Shown here: positions 54,001-63,000 of the stretch, piece after piece
Layout of the letters: the number at the start of each line of letters is the position of its first letter
Position numbering within the stretch: the stretch's first letter is position 1
Source of the DNA: Phylloscopus collybita
Taxonomy: Eukaryota; Chordata; Aves; Passeriformes; Phylloscopidae
Assembly: GCA_027886175.1 (NCBI GenBank)
Contig: JAJNNQ010000026.1
Span: forward strand, 26,926,001 to 26,990,000
Length of the DNA: 64,000 nucleotides
Direction of reading: 5' to 3'
The notes under the pieces: model-generated
Seen by the model: only the letters and a program-made list of their open reading frames with translations
What the model was told of the DNA's origin: nothing
Database searches by the model: none
Translations under genes and position numbers: made by a program

Positions 54001-57000
54001 CCTCTAGGTGGTAGCAGAATATAAATCTACATTTTCAAGCAGTGCTCTTCAGCACCGGTGCAGAATGCCACCGAAACCTACCAAAAAAAAAAAAAAAAAA
54101 AATCAGCAGATGCAAATTGATTTCCTTTTGCTTCTAACTTATACCTTGTTTTAGTGTCAATCCAAAGCCAAGTCTCTGGAAAATGTGTCCTCACGTAGAG
54201 ATTACTGAAATCAGGAGGTCCGTTTTTAGATATTGGCATATCATCACCGAAACCATCCTCTATAGGTATCATTCCACCATCTAGAAAATAAAAAATACTG
54301 TCCTATCTCCAAATATCCACATTTAGAAAACTCAAAGAAATACAGTTAAGAAAAGTCAAAATAATACATTGTTTGCAGTCTAATCTATAGCTTTGTTACA
54401 TATGATAAGACTACTCTGGGACACTGGGAACTTTTTTATTTTAAGAATAAAAAAAGTTTCACACAAATTTCTACATCGCCTCTGTGGAGCACTGATGAAA
54501 CTGGTGTAATTTGGCTACACATGACAAACCACTGCAATATATATCAACTGGAATGAAAAGGAAAAGGAAAAGGAAAAGGAAAAGGAAAAGGAAAAGGAAA
54601 AGGAAAAGGAAAAGGAAAAGGAAAAGGAAAAGGAAAAGGAAAAGGAAAAGGAAAAGGAAAAGGAAAAGGAAAAGGAAAAGGAAAAGGAAAAGGAAAACTA
54701 CACTCATCCTCAGGCTTTTAAGGAGTAATGTCACTACAGTAATAAAGGAAAATTTCTGAAATGCTGATCGTATGAACTTTGTATGTCTTGAATCTTTGAA
54801 GTGGTAACGATTTGCAGGGCTGGATGCAACCTGTATGCAGCACAGTAAGAAGACATAATAGGGGCCATATCCCATGGACCTCCTTCCCCACTCAGTAAAT
54901 GAGATTTGGCTACATTTGTTGTATTACTTACAAAGAAAATGTTCCTTATCCTCCTCAAGAACTGCATCAGTTGATACCCAAAGGCTGCATTTCTGGATAA
55001 AATTTATACAGTATATCTCAATACAGGACATTCAGAGGACATCAACAGTGCTTATCAATTTTCTTTTTCTCTTCTTTCTTTTTAGGTAAATAAAGTCATA
55101 AAGCAAACATAAAACTAAAGTAAATAATATACAGAAACCTAAAAACTGAGATGATATAAATCTGAATACTGCCATAACTGAAAACTTGTCAAAGTGGAGA
55201 CTATATCAAGCATAAAGCAACCCGTATTTATGGAAGTATAAATATATTCCTTGGTATTCAGAGTATTACACACTGACAAAATTCACAACTCAAAACTCAC
55301 ATAAGCCACCAAAACATTACATTGTCTGTAGCTGCAAAAGTTAGAAAGTAAACTTTTTTCTAGCAAGCGATGTTCAAATCACTAAGCAGTAAAAAAAAAA
55401 CAACAGCCTAGAATTATGAAAAAAAAAAGTACCTGAAATACTCCATAAGAACCTCTGACCAGGGGGAAATACTGCACTGTGCTGTACAAATTGAGCTCAT
55501 GGAGGACCTAAGGAAAAAAACCACCAAAATCATCCAAAGACTAAATGCCAACTCACAGTTTTAAGAACTTTCACTATTGCTAACTCATTCACAGCTGTAC
55601 CAAAAGCTGTAGGCTGCTTAGCTCTCAGGCCAAAGAGAAAATAATCTGTGAAGGGATGAAGGGGGTTAGGCTGTAGTGGTTTTATGATTAATGGGAGAGT
55701 GACCAAGACTGTATACAAGCCTGGAACAGAGCTTACAGCCCATTGATATTTTATGGCACTTAGGGTATGTCCTTTGAGCACTTTAGGAATGATATATATT
55801 GTAAACTCTTTCAAATTGTATAAGCAGTAGAGCTTCTGCAAGTAAAGGCAATTTAAACTTATGAACAATTTATTCGCCCCTCCCAAGAAAATAATTTTTT
55901 TTTTTTTTATATTATTAATTTTAAATAGCACAAAGCACAAATCATTAGGGTTTTTTTTCCTGACTTGTCTTTTCTGAAAGAAGAAACTGCCAAGCCTTAA
56001 CAATTTATCAATTTAGGAACAATTAAGTATTAATTGGAATTGAAAATGCTGTACCTATTACCTTTCAAGCCTTACAGTCTCTGCCACTCCTGTGACTTGC
56101 AAAAGTAAAAAGAATTGCATAATTACAGGCTAAAAATCATGCTCAAAGAACATTACTTGTTCAGCATATAATCTGTAACATTTCCACAAACATACATCTT
56201 TCATACACACAATAATGACAACCTTCTTTTCCCATATACTTACAGATTCTTCTGTTATGTCACTACTTTCTCCCAGAAGCTTTGTACTTTTATCAACAAC
56301 TGAAAGTCCAATTACTGATCCTGGCTCTGTTGTAGTGATTTTAAGGGAGACTTTCTCAGATGGCTTGGCCTTATCTTTGCTCCAAGAGATTTTAATCTAG
56401 AAAAAAAGTGAAATGCAGCACTGATTTAAATTCTATAGTGATATTTACAGCTGTTAACAGCTCCCAGGAAGTAGTTTTTTGAGATTATTTGGCTATAATT
56501 AAGACCCTGAATTTGCTTTTCCTAGAACCTTTGGGACTCTGGGGACCTCTGAGAGTCTTTTTCCTAGGACTTTTGGTACCTTGGATAAATCACCAGGCAA
56601 GCAGACATTTTTCATGCAGGAGAACAAACAGGCTCCCTACTGATGTCTCGTTATAAGTGCTACAGTCTCCAGAGGACAGAAAGAATTTGAACCCATCCAG
56701 CCTTTGAAGAGTCTCACCTATAAAAGTTATACTGAGGCTTTTATTTGCACAAAAGACCAAATCTCATCCTGGTTAAGTAAGCTGCAAAAATCAATTCATT
56801 GATGCAACAGGCATTTTTCCACTCTTCAAACTTTGTTGAGTTAAAGAATGGATAGTCACATGAAACACAAACACTGGTCATGATGTGACCACTGCCTGGC
56901 TAGAACAAGGTCTTTACGAACTTTCACAATTCTGCTCTTAGAGCACTTATGATGCCTTGTCACTATATTGGCCAGAGTAACCTTTGGCTCAGTAATTGAC

Positions 57001-60000
57001 CAAACCACTAAAAACACAAGGAGATGCTGTGCATCTGTTTATGTGGAAAACATAAAAGTAGAAAGGACTATCAAATATGCAAAAACTGGATCCTAATTGC
57101 ACTGGCATTATCAAAAGTCTTTCCAAAGACTTGCACAAACCTCAGATTAGGTCCTCAATGAAAAAGTTTTTACATTTACAATCCTATGACCTAAAATACT
57201 GTTTAGAAAAAACAGACAAAAACATGGTCTCAGACTCAAGCTCAATACAATTACCTTGTCATCCAAAGCAGGCTGGATGGGGACAGTCAGAACATCATTT
57301 ACAACCACTCCAAGCTCATCTACATAGAATACAAGTATAGATATCAAAGGAGCCCAGGAATTTTCTGCTGTTAAATTGAATGTTTTTGTAGACTTTGTGC
57401 CAAAAGCCACAATTTGTTCCTTAGATAATATCTGAAAGAGAAAAAAATCAAACATTCAAACTGTTGGTATCCTCAATCTGTCGTAAGCTCAGCAATTCAT
57501 TCTGTAAGTATCTGCTAAAGAAGAGACACATAGCTAAGATTATTTTTTTTTACCAACTGATAGACCAGTTCTGTGAAAATGGGCATGGTAGCTGAAGTAA
57601 TATTTAAGTAATAGACTTTTTCCTGTGTTTTAATTCCTGTATCACTATGGACGAGAACTACAACAAGTACACACACATGGTACGAGAACATAAAAATAGA
57701 ATAGTAATAGGGTTGGCTCATTTGGGTTATCTGTAACAGCACTTGAGTTTGGATCAGGCATATAGTTTTAAAAGCAAACCTCCAAAACATCCCTACTCAC
57801 ACTTTGGTTTGCCTCATGGAGAGTGCGAACTGGGCTGTAGCAATATGCTCCAGTCAAAAGCAGGCATTCATTTTAACAGATCAGGTTAGAGCTTGGCTGA
57901 AGCTACCCCAAATACCTGGATTTTAGGTCCACAGCATCAATTTTTTCACTCTGAATTTGTTCCTACTGGATCATACACTTACTAATGAAGACAGAGAGGT
58001 GAAGGGCAGTTCCCTGCCTTTGGTTGCATGGACCTGATTTATTTTAAACCTTCTAGAGAGTGCTTCTATTTTAGAAAATACATATGAATGCCCAAATTTT
58101 ACATGGTTTTCCTATTTCAGTTTACTTTTAAATTCTGTAAAAGAAAAGAATCCTAACTACCATGGTCACTAAGATGCAGACTGTGAACAAGACAGGCATG
58201 TGTTAAAGACAGGATGGGAAAGTTATGATATAGACCTTTCTGATCCTTCAAGGTACAGTAGAGCAGCTGAGCAATTAAGCCACTACCCAAGACATTTATT
58301 TTCAAATGCTTCCTATGAATCTCCCTTGTTAACAACACCCCTCTGTCCACTCAACCATCTGTTTCCCAGCAGGCAGCTCTTCTCACCCTGTACCCACAGG
58401 CTCAGCCTGACACTCCTGAATCTGTATACAGGCTCCACTAGGCCCCTGCTTCTATCTGCATCTGCAGAACCTGCTGACAAAGCCACAGTCTGGGCTGCTC
58501 CTGGGACATCCTTGGCCCTTCTCCCATTGCAGATGCCCCCCTGCACAGCCAGACACAGAGTAATGTTCTCATAGGTGTGCCTTGGCTCACAACTGCAAGC
58601 AGAGATAACCCAACACCCAGATCAGAGAAGCACTTCTTCCAGCAGGACTTCCTTACAGTGCTTGGGGCATTCCTCCCAGGTAGAATAACGGAGTTCTCTT
58701 TCAAAAAGGACCATCCTAGTGGAAAGGAAGTTTTTGGGCTTTCTCTTCCACAAAGCACAATTAAAAAAAGCTGAATCTCTCAAATGTTTCATCTGGGGAG
58801 TACTGGGGAGTATTTCTCAAGTTGGTAAAAGTCACCCTGGATTGTCCCCATATGAAGAGCCTGTAACTTACCAGATAGTGATACTCTCTCACTGGCTTGT
58901 TGCTTGCAATGCTCAGCTCAAAAGACTTCCCAGCCTAGGAAAAGCACATGATTCACACGGGATGAGTATGGAAAAACCACGAGTAACTTAGGTTTTATCA
59001 TGGCAAGTTTTGTCTCAGACTGTACCTTTATATCCTGGCTACTTGTTTTAACCTGGAGGTAAGTCTGACTGGCAGAGCTGAAGACATCATAAACACCTAT
59101 GTCAGTCTTACTGCTGAGGAACTCTGCCTGCGAGACAGTGCAAAAAAAAAAAAAAAACCTCTTAACAAAATAGCAAAATCTGTGATGTTCATATAAGTGG
59201 TACAGCTTACAAGAGCATGGTAGCCTTAGCAAAAGTCCACTTTATGCTTTGGGTATCTGGGGTTTTTTCCTTTTGATATCATGGTGCAATTATTAAATCC
59301 CATTAGACAGGATCTCTCACTTCCTTGCCAGCTGTAACATGAAGTAATAAAAATAACAATAGGTGACATGTCAGCTGTTGCAGATAGCAGGACAGCATAT
59401 CACTGGTCCCAGCCCGTGCAATTTAGGGTGTCAATACTCCAAAGCAACACATTACAAAGCAGTACCTGAACTCTCAGAGTTTTTGTATCAGACAGGATTG
59501 GAAACTCAACATCAATTACTCCATTTTCTGGAACTGTGTAGTTCAGGATGTGGACTGTCAGATTTCTCTCCTCTGTTGCCTCATTTTCCAGGTGAGAAAG
59601 TGAAGAGTGGTGGAAAAGCAGGTCTGACTGTTGTGCAGTGATTGTTACAAGATTCTGCCTCTCTTCAGCTGTCAGCTGGTTGCTATCCGAACGTGACACC
59701 TTTAGCTAAACAAGAAGAAAGAAAACACTTTTCAAACCCATCAAACAGTAAAGCTAAAATTCACAACACATAGCATATAACAATATATTTGCACTCACAT
59801 CATATTAAAAAAAAAACACATCCCCAGATTTCTCACATCAACAGCTTTATTTCTGTTCCCTAGTAAGCACTGCAAGTAGGCAAGTCAGGAAAGAACAAAA
59901 TTATTCACAACTCCAGGGAAAAAAAGAAGAGTAAAAGCAAAGTAGATGGAACTGAAAGGAGACATTGCATTTCAGCTCTCCCAATTATTCTTCTGGTTGA

Positions 60001-63000
60001 AAATGTGTCTCAGGTAAGCTACACATATCCTACCTACAGCATGAATACTTAGTTTTATCACTTGCATTTCACCACCACAAGAAAGGGCAAGTTGACATTT
60101 ACGTCATGTGGGAAATGAGTCAGATGAGCAGAGATGGTGCTGAGTCAGATGTGTTTATGAGCTCATTGAGTGAGTTGAAGACTGAAGCCAGGCCCAAAAT
60201 TGACAACTTCTTCACACCATCACACATCAATCAGCACTACAACTTACAACCTTTATGCCCACATTCATGGAGATTTTCATCCAGTAAAATAATTCTTATT
60301 CTGCATCATACCCTACAAAAAAAATCAACTTTTATATTTAAAAGAACTGAACTAATGTTTCCCTTTTCTTTTTCAGTCCATAGGTGTCACTGCATTACCT
60401 CTCCTCTTCAGCCATTATTTTCCTGTTCTCCCTCTGAAGAGCATATGCTCTTCATGTAAGATCTCCACTTTTTAGTAACAGCAGCAGCTGCTCATTCACA
60501 CTTCTTTGGGGGCATAACTGATACCTTCCTGTCTGCCAGCTGCAAGAATTGCCAGATGCCTCAGCTACCTCTCACCCAAATCATCTTAGGAAAAGGAGAA
60601 AAAAAACAGCTGGATTCAAACTGGGATGCTGGCAAAGAAAATTAAAAGCACAAAAACCAAAAGCCCAAATGATCAGGCTAGCATAAAGCTGCATCTTGAG
60701 TCAACCTACTCTGGAAGAGCTATTCAGCCTAAATCACTGCTATTTAGCTCTCATTTTTATACAGTAAAATCTCAAGAATTGTAAAATTGGCTCCTATTTT
60801 CAAGCAAAATGCAGTGATACAATACGCAACCTCTGCAAAATGTAGAAATACTGAATGCAGATGAGAGACAGAATGAAGAACATGAAATATTTCTATGAGT
60901 GGACATGCAGCTGGCATGAAAAAGACAGGACAGAAGGAAGAAACAACACTTTCACTTGAAAGCAATCTGGTTTGATGAGTTTTAACTGAATTATGTAAAT
61001 GCTGGTTAAATATGCAAATTCACTGTATAAATGTATAAAGTATACATTTGTGTGTATGTCTGTGTGTGTATATATATACAGTTAGATATACAAATACTAT
61101 AAAGAGATTTGAAACTTAATAACTAATCTGTTGTTTCAATGCACAGTCAAAAAAAGAAAAAAAAAAAAAAAGCCACAAACAAACCAGCTAGGGAAGATTT
61201 CTCTTCCATAAGAATGCTTGACAAACTATACATAGTATATATACAAAATATATCCTGCCAAGAATACAGCATTCCCTGCCACTTTACCCTTTTCTAGAGC
61301 AAATGCCTCCAAATTTAGTATTTGCTGATATGTATTGTGAAAAAAAGAGAGAATTTGAAAACAAATCTGAAAATTACACTTAAAAACCCAACACAAACTT
61401 TGCTATGTAAGCATAGAGGAGAAGTCACATTTGTTTATCCACAGATGATAATCAAAATAAACAAAAGAACTTACAGTAGCTATGAAGTTCAGAGAGGGCT
61501 TTATAACTCTAGAGTAGTCCAGAAATTCAACAAAATAGTCACTTTGCTTTGGAAATATGATGGTACTTGAATTTTGGGAGATTCCTGTTGAATAATTGTA
61601 TGTGTTTAGACAACATGGATTTAACACATCTATTACTTTATCAGCAATACAATTTACTGCCTATGACTTTGAAATAATTCTATCATATTTTTCACCATTT
61701 CCACTCCTATCATTCTTCATCCTTCTACCTGAGCATCAATACAAAGGTGGTATATGTACTAGTACTGCCTGCCACAATCCAATAATAAGATATACCACAT
61801 AGGGCTCCACTCACACAGACTTTGTCAGAATGACACAAGGAAGGTGAATTTATTAAATCCCAAATCAGCCAGTTTCACCTTGCCAGGGTTTCTACAGAAA
61901 AGCTGTAATGAAACCTAATTTCTGGGACAGGCAGAAATTTTGTACACATGTTTTTTATTTTTTTCTAATGTGCAAGGTGCAACGGAACATGAATGCACAA
62001 AAACCCCTCAGTCTGCAAATCCAGAAGAGGCTAGACTGCGGACAACCTAGGACCAGGGAACTCTTTCTACTAATGTGACTTACAAATACATGTCAGGTAA
62101 GTTTATGACTAAAGTTAAGTGTGTAAAATTCAGGTTAATGCTAGCAATTCTTTATGTCTGCTCTTCTCATCAAAAAAGATCCATCACTGACTTTAAGCTC
62201 CAATCAGAATGTGTTTCTTCATTATTTAATATTTAATCATTGAGCATAGCGTCTATTCAACCGAGTTAACAGCTGGTTAAACTATTAAATTTCTAGGCAA
62301 GCAACATTCAGCTAATATAACTGAACGTGGATGGTTTGTGCTGACATCAGTACATGATACTTTTCTAGAGCTCCAACCTCTTCCACACAGCAGTAAGGCA
62401 CTCTGGGCTCTGTCAGAAGACCTCAGACAGCCACATACCTGTGAGGGACTCAGTCACCACCACGATCATTTCTATCGGCTCCGTGTAATCGCTGTCACCT
62501 TGGTGCCACGACTGCTCAGCATTCAAGTTTTGCAACATAAGCTTGTTACAGGTTACATTCACAGACCCATTTATCTGCAATGTACGAAAAAATAACTGTA
62601 GAGCCAGAAAAGCCAAGGACACCTTTCTGTCTACAGTAGCTTATTTCTGGTTAAGTCCTGTAGCTCTCTCCACATACAGGTTTTGGAGTGTGAACCCCAG
62701 AAAATTATGATCGCTGACCCTTTATTATTTTTGCCATCAGCAACCATTTTTATTAAATCCAATAGAAGTTCACTACTTTTTTAGAGGCAACAGTGCTTTA
62801 CAGAAAAAGTTACATTTTTTCCTCGTTTTTAGAATTATCCACTTCTACACGGCTAGCACAGTGGTACCTAAGCTTTACAGGAAAATACAATAAACAAGCT
62901 CCTCCCTGAGAAGACAGGTATAACACCCTGTTCAACATCTGAGCTCAGAGTCTCTGTAGACTAAGTGCTGCTGAAGGCACTGAAGTCACACAGTGGCTGG

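Noticed and set aside
54471..54875. Long open frames of Phe-Leu (minus) and Lys-Arg (plus) repeats
   Set aside because: They are produced by the AAAAGG microsatellite and have no splice or protein context.
55530..56003. 157-codon minus-strand open frame in a CD109 intron
   Set aside because: It falls between two consecutive exons that join in frame without it, ends in low-complexity Phe/Ile-rich text and matches nothing.
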